A stretch of DNA of 5,071 nucleotides from an uncultured Collinsella sp. GTDB lineage: Bacteria > Actinomycetota > Coriobacteriia > Coriobacteriales > Coriobacteriaceae. This document shows, in pieces, positions 1 through 4,785 of this stretch; position 1 is the first letter of the stretch; each line of letters begins with the position of its first letter. A model generated the notes under the pieces. It ran no database searches. It worked only from the letters and a program-made list of their open reading frames with translations, and had not been told where the DNA came from. The DNA is taken from NCBI GenBank assembly GCA_902495985.1, contig CABUZF010000110.1, positions 1 through 5,071 on the forward strand, read 5' to 3'. Made by a program: the position numbers and the translations under genes.

Positions 1-33
1 CTGCGAAACGGCGCCCTGCAATGCAATGAGCAT
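1..33 (-). CDS. ABC transporter permease, N-terminal fragment (cut by window edge)
   Basis: Only the first 11 codons are inside the window; they read MLIALQGAVSQ. This matches the usual opening of the membrane permease that partners ABC_sub_bind (TrpX-type) binding proteins, where a short amphipathic start runs into the first membrane helix. The start at 33 is chosen because an AGGAGGT ribosome binding site lies 7 nt upstream; another ATG at 40 is in a different frame and directly abuts that site. The gene is co-directional with and downstream of the binding-protein gene, the standard order for this importer family (binding protein, permease, ATPase). The protein would sit in the cytoplasmic membrane and form the substrate channel. 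The identification rests on 11 residues plus context, so it is good for gene presence and moderate for function. Confidence 0.72.
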   Translation of the reverse strand, partial: MLIALQGAVSQ

Positions 34-40
34 GCTTCAT

Positions 41-47
41 ACCTCCT
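41..47 (-). promoter_or_regulatory. Ribosome binding site of the permease gene
   Basis: On the minus strand this reads AGGAGGT, a full match to the anti-Shine-Dalgarno core, 7 nt before the ATG at 33. It decides between the ATG at 33 and the out-of-frame ATG at 40, which has no spacing at all. Confidence 0.85.
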
Positions 48-108
48 AGGATAGGGTGGACACGTGAGTCACCATGATAGCGGTAACAATGCATAAAAGA
101 GCTGCGGC

Positions 109-128
109 CGGATGTTTTGACTCATCCG
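109..128 (-). other. Small stem-loop in the binding protein/permease gap
   Basis: CGGATG and CATCCG pair as a perfect 6-bp stem around an 8-nt loop. It follows directly (7 nt) after the larger hairpin at 136-169 in the minus-strand transcript. There is no U-tract behind it, so it is not a terminator by itself; it could protect a processed 3' end of the upstream message. The remainder of the gap from 34 to 236 shows no open reading frame with a ribosome binding site. A weak -10 like TATCAT on the minus strand at 79-74 lacks a convincing -35. Confidence 0.4.
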
Positions 129-135
129 AAACAAG

Positions 136-169
136 CAGGGCGGACGCCGGTCTACAGCGCCCGCCCCTG
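136..169 (-). terminator. Terminator-like hairpin between binding protein and permease genes
   Basis: In the minus-strand RNA, bases 169-157 pair with 147-136 as a 12-bp GC-rich stem with one bulged base (position 164) and a 9-nt loop. The single non-Watson-Crick position (144/160) is a U-G wobble in the minus RNA but an A-C clash in the plus RNA, so the fold is favoured on the strand of the operon. The tail that follows reads CTTGTTTC, only moderately U-rich, so it is at best a partial terminator or an RNA-processing block. In importer operons such elements keep binding-protein mRNA more abundant than permease mRNA; that role here is inferred. Confidence 0.5.
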
Positions 170-236
170 TGGCTCAGATATTGAATAACGCGACTAAAGC
201 GCGAGCACGGGCTCTAGACGCATGCCGCGTATGGTA

Positions 237-1217
237 TTACGCGTCCAGAGTGGAAAGGTCGATGCCCAGCGCCTCGGCCATCTCGTCGTTCTTGACGACG
301 ACCAGGTCCTTGCTCGAGAGGTGCTCGATCGCCATGTCCTCGGGCTTGGCTTCGCCCTTCAGGATCTTGACGGCCATCTCGCCTGCGGCGTAGCCCAGAT
401 CCTCGTAGTTGATGGAGAGGGTGAACAGGCCGCCGGCCTTACACATGCCCTCCTCGCCAGTCACGAAGGGGAGCTTGTTCTCCTTGCAGATCTGGCCGAC
501 CTGTGAGGCACCCGCGGCGATGGTGTTGTCGGTGGGGGAGTACAGCGCATCGACCTTGCCCACGGCAGACTCGACGACGGACTGAATCTCGTTGGAGCTC
601 GAGACGGTGAAATCGGTGTACTCGAGGCCCAGCTTGTCGAGCTCCTTCTTGGCGGCCTTGATCTGGACGTCGGAGTTGGACTCGGCGGTGCAGTAGAGCA
701 GGCCGACCTTTTTAACGTCGGGCAGGACCTTCTGCATCATCTCGAGCTGCTCGGCGACCGGGGTGAGGTCGGAAGCGCCCGTGACGTTGGTACCCGGCTT
801 GTCGTTGTCCTGGACCAGGCCAGAGGCGGCGTAGTCGGTGATGGCGCAGCCCACGATGGGGATATCCGCCGTGGCACCGGCAGCAGCCTGTGCGGCGGGC
901 GTGGCGATAGCGTAGATCAGGTCGACGCCATCGCCCACGAACTTGTCGGCGATGGACTTACACGTGGACTGGTCGTTCTGGGCGTTCTTCTGGTCGATCT
1001 CGACCTTAAGGCCGCTCTCCTTGATGGCCTTGACAAAGCCGTCGTTGGCGGCATCGAGTGCGGAGTGCTCGGTGAGCTGCAGAATGCCGACGGTGTAGTC
1101 GGAACCGGCGGCAGCAGAGCCGGAACCAGAGTTGCCGCCGCATCCGGCGAGCGGGGCGAGCGCGAGCAGGCCGGCGGAGACCAGAAGGCTCCTGCGGCTG
1201 ATGGTGATGTCCTTCAT
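237..1217 (-). CDS. ABC transporter substrate-binding lipoprotein (ABC_sub_bind / TrpX type)
   Basis: The product has 326 residues, the usual size for this family. The N terminus has a twin-arginine stretch (SRRSLL, residues 7-12), a hydrophobic core and a lipobox LAGC with the lipidated cysteine at residue 26, then a Gly/Ser/Ala linker. The mature part opens with VGILQLTEHSALDAAN and contains AIATPAAQAAA, NVTGASDLTPVAEQ, YSPTDNTIA and TGEEGM, all hallmark blocks of the ABC_sub_bind (PF04392) family, which includes the predicted tryptophan binding protein TrpX. It would be anchored outside the membrane and deliver a ligand to the permease encoded next. The ligand cannot be read from sequence; an aromatic amino acid is a family-based guess, and I see no T-box in the leader. 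The start at 1217 is chosen because GGGGG lies 7 nt upstream and it begins a proper signal peptide. An upstream in-frame TTG at 1265 would add 16 residues and has no ribosome binding site. Confidence 0.9.
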   Translation of the reverse strand: MKDITISRRSLLVSAGLLALAPLAGCGGNSGSGSAAAGSDYTVGILQLTEHSALDAANDGFVKAIKESGLKVEIDQKNAQNDQSTCKSIADKFVGDGVDLIYAIATPAAQAAAGATADIPIVGCAITDYAASGLVQDNDKPGTNVTGASDLTPVAEQLEMMQKVLPDVKKVGLLYCTAESNSDVQIKAAKKELDKLGLEYTDFTVSSSNEIQSVVESAVGKVDALYSPTDNTIAAGASQVGQICKENKLPFVTGEEGMCKAGGLFTLSINYEDLGYAAGEMAVKILKGEAKPEDMAIEHLSSKDLVVVKNDEMAEALGIDLSTLDA

Positions 1218-1252
1218 ATCGTTACCCCCAGTATAGAAATGGCTGGAAACAC

Positions 1253-1271
1253 TGCACTGGGACAAAGTGCA
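1253..1271. promoter_or_regulatory. Dyad just downstream of the binding-protein promoter
   Basis: TGCACT and AGTGCA form a perfect 6-bp inverted repeat with a 7-bp spacer. With one bulged base the pairing extends into CACT/AGTG on the outside. It begins about 3 bp inside the transcript predicted from the promoter at 1281-1308. It could be an operator blocking initiation, or a 5' stem that stabilises the mRNA. Which of the two is not decidable from sequence. Confidence 0.45.
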
Positions 1272-1280
1272 AGTGGAACT

Positions 1281-1308
1281 ATAGTAGCGCTGATGTCCAT
1301 TTTTACAA
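1281..1308 (-). promoter_or_regulatory. Predicted sigma-70 type promoter of the binding-protein gene
   Basis: On the minus strand TTGTAA (1308-1303) and TACTAT (1286-1281) are separated by 16 bp; each matches four of six consensus bases. The predicted start near 1274 gives a leader of about 57 nt before the ATG at 1217. The promoter lies in the 160-bp gap behind the WYL gene, so the importer need not depend on read-through. Confidence 0.5.
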
Positions 1309-1335
1309 CAGCCTGGCGGGTTTTTTAATACAGAA

Positions 1336-1368
1336 TCGGATGGGCGGTACGGGTAGTCGAATGGGCGG
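1336..1368. repeat. Direct repeat upstream of the binding-protein promoter
   Basis: TCGGATGGGCGG (1336-1347) and TCGAATGGGCGG (1357-1368) differ at one base and are offset by exactly 21 bp, two turns of the helix. They lie 28-60 bp beyond the -35 of the binding-protein promoter, a usual position for activator or regulator sites, and just after the stop codon of the WYL gene. A role as a regulator-binding site is inference. Confidence 0.4.
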
Positions 1369-1377
1369 CGGAGGGTC

Positions 1378-2163
1378 TTATGCGGCGGAGGAGGCGTCGT
1401 CCTCGTCCAGGGCGGCGAAGAGCTTCTTGCCGTCGAGGAGACGTGTGGTGACGTTTCTCATTCGGCCAATCTCTACGGTACGCAACGTGTCATCGGCGCC
1501 TCGGGCGTCGTAGACCGTTCCCAGCAGATACGAGATGCCATCGCGCTGCCTGATGGCAAAGGGACGGAGTGTCATCCGTGCTGCTTCGGTTTCGCCGCGT
1601 GTCGTGACGCTCGAAATATCAAAACTCACCGTGGTTCCGTGGTCGATGGCCTGCTCGACGAGCTCGCACGTGTCGATGCGCTTGATGGGCGTGCGTGTTG
1701 CCTTGGTAGCCTTGCTGCCTGCGCTTGGAACGGGTTCGGGTGTATCGAGGTAGCCGCGAACGTCGGCACTCGCCATGGCAACTAAGTGCTGCGCCATGCT
1801 CTTGCGGATAGCGATAGGCGTGGAGCGGTTGCGCATGACCATACCGTGGAGCCGGATGATCTCTTCGTCGGTGAGCGGGCGGGTAAGAAGTTTGTAGCCC
1901 ACGCCGCGTTTGTACTCAATTTCGTATCCGGCATGGCGAAGCGCGGAGATGGCGGTGTAGATGCTGCGCCGCGCCGCCGAGATGGGCATGCGAGCGGGGT
2001 CGTCGGGATGGGCGAGGCGCCGGATCAACTCATCGGAAAGCATGGCCTTGTCCTCGCCGGTGTTTTCGCTTAATAGTTGCAGGATGCGAACGGCGCGATA
2101 GGCTGCCATCGAGGCGGCGCCCCTCGTCGTGGTGTCGTAGGTTTCAACAGCGGCTTCGGTCAT
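1378..2163 (-). CDS. WYL-domain transcriptional regulator
   Basis: The product has 261 residues. Residues about 22-94 form an N-terminal winged helix-turn-helix (AYRAVRILQLLSEN, then a recognition-helix region ISAARRSIYTAISALRHAG and the wing YEIEYKRGVGYKL). A linker rich in Ala, Lys and Thr (about 140-160) leads to a WYL domain at about 163-245, recognised by LRPFAIRQRDGISYLLG and RTVEIGRMRN, the counterparts of the sensor motif and the R-x-x-R-like end of the family. The Trp of the name-giving motif is Ser here (SYL). WYL regulators bind DNA and sense a ligand, often nucleic acid or a nucleotide, though many are uncharacterised. The ATG at 2163 is chosen because AAAGGA lies 10 nt upstream; an in-frame GTG at 2172 is only 1 nt from that site. 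It lies co-directional with and 160 bp upstream of the importer gene, making it a possible but unproven local regulator. Confidence 0.82.
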   Translation of the reverse strand: MTEAAVETYDTTTRGAASMAAYRAVRILQLLSENTGEDKAMLSDELIRRLAHPDDPARMPISAARRSIYTAISALRHAGYEIEYKRGVGYKLLTRPLTDEEIIRLHGMVMRNRSTPIAIRKSMAQHLVAMASADVRGYLDTPEPVPSAGSKATKATRTPIKRIDTCELVEQAIDHGTTVSFDISSVTTRGETEAARMTLRPFAIRQRDGISYLLGTVYDARGADDTLRTVEIGRMRNVTTRLLDGKKLFAALDEDDASSAA

Positions 2164-2173
2164 GGTGCCCACG

Positions 2174-2179
2174 TCCTTT
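2174..2179 (-). promoter_or_regulatory. Ribosome binding site of the WYL gene
   Basis: AAAGGA on the minus strand, 10 nt before the ATG at 2163 and only 1 nt before the GTG at 2172. The spacing favours the ATG and removes three residues from the longest reading frame. Confidence 0.6.
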
Positions 2180-2280
2180 CCGTTTTGGGTGGCGACGGTA
2201 TGGAGCCTAGGACGTGGGGCTTTCCCAGGGGCGCAGGGCGCTCTGGGCGGTCGGTAGTCGTCGGCAAACGGCGGGTCGAG

Positions 2281-2343
2281 TTTTCAACAGCCCTGCTCAA
2301 CTGACCAAAAACTTGCCAAAAGCTTGACGGATGCTGTTGAAAA
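2281..2343. repeat. Inverted repeat enclosing an 11-bp tandem repeat
   Basis: TTTTCAACAGC (2281-2291) and GCTGTTGAAAA (2333-2343) are perfect 11-bp inverted copies separated by 41 bp. Inside lie two tandem 11-bp units, CCAAAAACTTG (2305-2315) and CCAAAAGCTTG (2316-2326), differing at one base. The cluster lies about 120-180 bp upstream of the WYL start and partly overlaps the U-tract of the asnS terminator. It may be a regulator-binding region for the WYL gene, whose promoter I could not find; no clear -10/-35 pair is visible between 2173 and 2330. The rest of 2180-2280 shows nothing I can interpret. Confidence 0.5.
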
Positions 2344-2372
2344 AAGCGCCCCTCGGCTTGCCGAGAGGCGCT
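2339..2372 (-). terminator. Rho-independent terminator of asnS
   Basis: In the minus-strand RNA, AGCGCCUCUCGG pairs with CCGAGGGGCGCU as a 12-bp stem (2372-2361 with 2356-2345) with a CAAG loop, followed immediately by a run of U. The one imperfect position (2351/2366) is a G-U wobble on the minus strand and a C-A clash on the plus strand, so it is built for the minus strand. It lies 40 nt after the asnS stop codon at 2413. Confidence 0.9.
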
Positions 2373-2412
2373 GGCGTGATGCACTGGAACGCGTTTGGTG
2401 GCGCTATGGCGA

Positions 2413-3816
2413 TTAGAAGTCGGCGTTGCCCACGGTGCGCGGGTGCGGCAGGACGTCGCGGATGTTGCCCACGCCGGTGAGGTACATCACCAAGCGCTCG
2501 AAGCCCAGACCGTAGCCGGCGTGCTTGCAGGAACCGTAGCGGCGCAGGTCAAGGTAGTACTTGTACTGCTCGGGATTCATGCCCAGGTCCTTGATGCGGG
2601 CCTCGAGCAGATCCAGGCGCTCCTCGCGCTGGGAGCCGCCGATAATCTCGCCGATACCGGGAACCAGGCAGTCGGCGGCGGCGACGGTCTTGCCGTCTTC
2701 GTTCATGCGCATGTAGAACGCCTTGATTTCGGCCGGGTAGTCGGTCACGAAGGTCGGGCGCTTAAAGTGCTCCTCGGTCAGGAAGCGCTCGTGCTCGGTC
2801 TGCAGGTCGATGCCCCAGCTGACGGGGTAATCAAACTGGTGGCCAGCAGCGACTGCCTGCTCCAGGATCTCGACGGCCTCGGTGTAGGTAACGCGGGCAA
2901 AGTCGGAGTTGGCGACATGGTCCAGGCGCTCGAGCAGACCCTTGTCCACAAACTTGTTGAGCATGTTGAGCTCGTCGGGACAGGTGGCCATAACGTCCTT
3001 AAGGACGTACTTGAGCATGGCCTCGGCGTTATCCATGTAGTCGTTCAGATCGGCAAAGGCCATCTCGGGCTCGATCATCCAAAACTCGGCGGCATGGCGC
3101 GTGGTGTTGGAGTTCTCGGCGCGGAAGGTGGGGCCAAAGGTGTACACGTCGCCAAAGGCCATGGCAAAGTTCTCGGCATTGAGCTGGCCGGACACGGTGA
3201 GGCTTGCATGCTTGCCAAAGAAGTCCTGGCTCCAGTCGACCTCGCCGGACTCGGTGAGGGGCGGGTTTTTGGGGTCGAGCGTGGTCACGCGGAACATCTC
3301 GCCGGCGCCCTCACAGTCACTCGTGGTGATGATGGGGGTGTTGACGTAGACAAAGCCCTGCTCCTGGAAGAAGCGGTGGATGGCGGCAGCCGCGACAGAG
3401 CGGATACGGAACACAGCGCGGAACAGGTTGGTGCGCGGACGCAGGTGCTGCTGGGTGCGCAGGAACTCGACGGTTGCGCGCTTCTTCTGCAGCGGGTAAT
3501 CCGGGGCGCTGACGCCCTCGACCTCGATGGAGGTGGCAGAAAGCTCGAAAGGCTGGGGCGCATCGGGGGTCAGCTTGACGGTGCCGGTGCAAATGAGTGC
3601 GGCCGAGACGTTTTGATGGGCGATCTCGTCGTAGTTGTCGAGTGCCTCGCGGTTCATGACGACCTGCAGGTCGCGGAAGCAGCTGCCGTCGTTGAGCGTA
3701 ACAAAGCCAAAGTTCTTCATGTCGCGGACGGACTTGACCCAGCCGGCGACGGTGACGGTCTGGCCGCCGAGCGACTCGGCATCGGCATAGAGCTGCGCGA
3801 TTTTGGTGCGGTTCAC
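2413..3816 (-). CDS. asnS: Asparaginyl-tRNA synthetase (AsnRS)
   Basis: This class IIb aminoacyl-tRNA synthetase activates asparagine with ATP and loads it onto tRNA-Asn in the cytoplasm. The product has 467 residues, the normal bacterial length. Residues about 1-110 form the OB-fold anticodon-binding domain (VTVAGWVKSVRDMKNFGFVTLNDGS). The catalytic core has motif 1 around residues 135-163 (ending VNTPII), motif 2 FRAEN at 231-235 and motif 3 GLGFERLVMYLTG at 436-448 with the ATP-binding Arg441. The C-terminal ending PRTVGNADF and the block IIGGSQREER are typical of AsnRS, not AspRS. The GTG at 3816 is chosen as start: it gives the family's usual opening (MNRTKIAQLY) and GGGAGG lies just upstream. 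The reading frame stays open to 4080, but that extension crosses the terminator and the tail of the next gene. It has its own promoter and terminator, so it appears monocistronic. Its presence suggests direct Asn-tRNA synthesis rather than sole dependence on amidation of Asp-tRNA. Confidence 0.97.
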   Translation of the reverse strand: MNRTKIAQLYADAESLGGQTVTVAGWVKSVRDMKNFGFVTLNDGSCFRDLQVVMNREALDNYDEIAHQNVSAALICTGTVKLTPDAPQPFELSATSIEVEGVSAPDYPLQKKRATVEFLRTQQHLRPRTNLFRAVFRIRSVAAAAIHRFFQEQGFVYVNTPIITTSDCEGAGEMFRVTTLDPKNPPLTESGEVDWSQDFFGKHASLTVSGQLNAENFAMAFGDVYTFGPTFRAENSNTTRHAAEFWMIEPEMAFADLNDYMDNAEAMLKYVLKDVMATCPDELNMLNKFVDKGLLERLDHVANSDFARVTYTEAVEILEQAVAAGHQFDYPVSWGIDLQTEHERFLTEEHFKRPTFVTDYPAEIKAFYMRMNEDGKTVAAADCLVPGIGEIIGGSQREERLDLLEARIKDLGMNPEQYKYYLDLRRYGSCKHAGYGLGFERLVMYLTGVGNIRDVLPHPRTVGNADF

Positions 3817-3820
3817 GTAT

Positions 3821-3826
3821 CCTCCC
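3821..3826 (-). promoter_or_regulatory. Ribosome binding site that sets the asnS start
   Basis: GGGAGG on the minus strand lies 4 nt before the GTG at 3816. The in-frame ATG at 3828 overlaps this site and has no ribosome binding site of its own, so the GTG is preferred although its spacing is on the short side. Confidence 0.7.
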
Positions 3827-3862
3827 ATAACGGTTGAATGATAGTTATCCATACAGTTCGAT

Positions 3863-3871
3863 ATTCTAGCA
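3863..3871 (-). promoter_or_regulatory. Extended -10 promoter of asnS
   Basis: The minus strand reads TGCTAGAAT, an extended -10 (TGn followed by TAGAAT, five of six consensus bases). No good -35 is present at 16-18 bp, which fits extended -10 promoters. The predicted transcript starts near 3856, giving a leader of about 40 nt, and it lies downstream of the longer start codons, which supports the GTG start at 3816. No T-box or other leader structure fits in so short a leader. Confidence 0.6.
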
Positions 3872-3928
3872 GCTCGGCTCATTTGGGCTATACAGATAAG
3901 GCATTGGCGGGATGGTTTTTCAAACGAA

Positions 3929-3960
3929 AAGCGCCCGCGGCCTAATGGTCGTGGGCGCTT
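3929..3960 (-). terminator. Hairpin terminator behind the EIIA gene
   Basis: AAGCGCCCGCGGCC (3929-3942) and GGTCGTGGGCGCTT (3947-3960) form a 14-position stem around a 4-nt loop. On the minus strand the outer 8 bp are perfect and the stem is followed by UUUU-CG-UUU, suiting termination of the EIIA gene that stops 38 nt earlier at 3998. Two inner positions (3937/3952, 3940/3949) are C-A clashes in the minus RNA but G-U wobbles in the plus RNA, so the full stem is more stable on the plus strand, where the U-tract is poor. Confidence 0.75.
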
Positions 3961-3997
3961 GACGAGGTGCCTTTTGGCTGTGTGGCGCGGGGCCTGG

Positions 3998-4561
3998 CTA
4001 CTTGGTCTTGGCAACCAGCAGCGGGTCGCCAAGCTTGACGAGCGGGTTGCCGCCGATAAGCGTTCCAGACTCGCCGACATGGTCGATGCTCTTAAGACGA
4101 TCGAGCTCGGAGACGATGACGGTCACGATGTCCTCGTGACCAGCGGCCTTAATGGCCTCGCGGTCGAAGCTGATGAGCGGCTGGCCTGCCTTGACCACAT
4201 CGCCCATCTCGACAAAGCGGGCAAAACCCTTGCCGTTCATTTCCACGGTGCCCAGGCCAACATGGATGAACACGCGCAGGCCGTCCTCGGTAATCATGCC
4301 GATGGAGTGGTTGGTGACAGTGGTGGCACCGATGCGGCCGTTGGCGGGCGCATAGATGGTGCCGGTAATGGGCTCGATGCCATAGCCCTGGCCAAGCATG
4401 CCCGAGGCGATCGTCTCGTCGGGAACCTCGTTCAGGTTGACGAGCACGCCGTTGACGGGGGCATAGATGACGCCTTCGCGGGTAGCGAAGCTTGCTGCGG
4501 GCGGAACGGACGCCTCGCCGGTCGAGGTGAAGGTGGACTTAAGCGAATCGAGCAGACCCAT
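3998..4561 (-). CDS. crr: PTS glucose-family EIIA component (single domain)
   Basis: The product has 187 residues, close to E. coli EIIA-Glc plus an N-terminal tail. It accepts phosphate from HPr-P and passes it to a sugar-specific EIIB; in some bacteria it also regulates uptake. Family blocks are in order: PVNGVLVNLNEVPDETIASG (35-54), QGYGIEP (58-64), NHSIGM (84-89), VFIHVGLGTVEM (97-108) and GDVVKAGQPLISFD (120-133). His100 corresponds to the phosphorylated histidine (E. coli His90) and His85 to its partner (His75). The Asp after the active histidine (HVGxD) is Gly104 here. The protein is not fused to EIIB or EIIC, so it must serve separate permeases. The ATG at 4561 is chosen because GGAGG lies 5 nt upstream and the protein opens MGLLDSLKS; an upstream in-frame extension to 4642 lies before or at the predicted transcription start. 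Stop codon is TAG. The symbol crr is used by family analogy. Confidence 0.92.
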   Translation of the reverse strand: MGLLDSLKSTFTSTGEASVPPAASFATREGVIYAPVNGVLVNLNEVPDETIASGMLGQGYGIEPITGTIYAPANGRIGATTVTNHSIGMITEDGLRVFIHVGLGTVEMNGKGFARFVEMGDVVKAGQPLISFDREAIKAAGHEDIVTVIVSELDRLKSIDHVGESGTLIGGNPLVKLGDPLLVAKTK

Positions 4562-4608
4562 AGTTGCCTCCAACTTAAATAGGCGCATATCGCGCGTTTG
4601 GTTTGCCG

Positions 4609-4618
4609 GAAACGTTTC
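4609..4618. promoter_or_regulatory. LacI-type operator candidate in the EIIA leader
   Basis: GAAACGTTTC is a perfect 10-bp palindrome with the central CG typical of LacI/GalR-family operators. It lies about 25-34 bp after the predicted transcription start, where a bound repressor would block elongation or initiation. A further GTTTC half-site repeats 11 bp downstream (4625-4629), one helical turn away, and the bases between form CACATGTG, another palindrome. It does not fully fit the Bacillus cre consensus, so a local LacI-type regulator is as likely as CcpA. Confidence 0.5.
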
Positions 4619-4649
4619 ACATGTGTTTCGCGGCTTGGTCAACGCCCCT

Positions 4650-4678
4650 ATTCTACGCTGCTCAACGATACCTCTGAA
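4650..4678 (-). promoter_or_regulatory. Predicted sigma-70 type promoter of the EIIA gene
   Basis: On the minus strand TTCAGA (4678-4673) and TAGAAT (4655-4650) are spaced by an ideal 17 bp, matching four and five of six consensus bases. The start would be near 4643, giving a leader of about 80 nt. Confidence 0.6.
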
Positions 4679-4689
4679 CTGGGATTATG

Positions 4690-4699
4690 TGATATATCA
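4690..4699. promoter_or_regulatory. 10-bp AT-rich palindrome in the divergent control region
   Basis: TGATATATCA is a perfect palindrome 12 bp upstream of the EIIA -35 and about 60 bp upstream of the hydrolase -35. Its position between two divergent promoters suits a regulator site for either gene. The protein that would bind it is unknown. Confidence 0.3.
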
Positions 4700-4741
4700 G
4701 TTGAAGGGAAACTTATTGCCGGAGTGTTTCTGCGCCACGGG

Positions 4742-4762
4742 TTCAAGTGGGGTACGCTTGAA
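4742..4762. promoter_or_regulatory. Dyad overlapping the -35 of the hydrolase promoter
   Basis: TTCAAG (4742-4747) and CTTGAA (4757-4762) are perfect 6-bp inverted copies with a 9-bp spacer. The right arm overlaps the proposed -35 (TTGAAG, 4758-4763), so a bound protein would compete with RNA polymerase. This reading is inferred from position only. Confidence 0.35.
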
Positions 4763-4785
4763 GGCGAAAAACAAGGGCGCATAAT
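4758..4785 (+). promoter_or_regulatory. Predicted promoter of the hydrolase gene
   Basis: TTGAAG (4758-4763) and CATAAT (4780-4785) are separated by 16 bp, matching four and five of six consensus bases. The predicted start near 4792 gives a leader of only about 13 nt, just enough for the ribosome binding site. A GCGCA/TGCGC dyad (4777-4781, 4787-4791) frames the -10. Confidence 0.45.

Noticed and set aside
1218..1265. 16-residue extension of the binding protein from a TTG
   Set aside because: There is no ribosome binding site, the TTG lies in the dyad at 1253-1271, and the extension would bury the signal peptide.
1310..1326. Plus-strand GC block followed by a T-run, resembling a terminator
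   Set aside because: No complementary 5' stem arm precedes it, and no plus-strand gene lies upstream.
2160..2384. Small minus-strand frame of 74 codons between asnS and the WYL gene
   Set aside because: It begins inside the asnS terminator, has no ribosome binding site and overlaps the WYL start; composition looks non-coding.
2395..3837. Long plus-strand open frame of 480 codons
   Set aside because: It lies entirely opposite asnS, has low-complexity Val/Gly/Leu/Ala-rich sequence typical of a shadow of a GC-rich gene, and matches no family I recognise.
3817..4080. N-terminal extension of AsnRS by 88 residues
   Set aside because: It crosses the terminator at 3929-3960, overlaps the end of the EIIA gene and lies mostly upstream of the predicted asnS transcription start.
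3959..4582. Plus-strand frame of 207 codons
   Set aside because: It is the antisense shadow of the EIIA gene, whose family motifs are clear on the other strand.
4605..4622. Classical CcpA cre site in the EIIA leader
   Set aside because: The central GAAACGTTTC is LacI-like, but the outer TG/CA bases of the cre consensus are not both present, so it is listed only as a LacI-type operator candidate.
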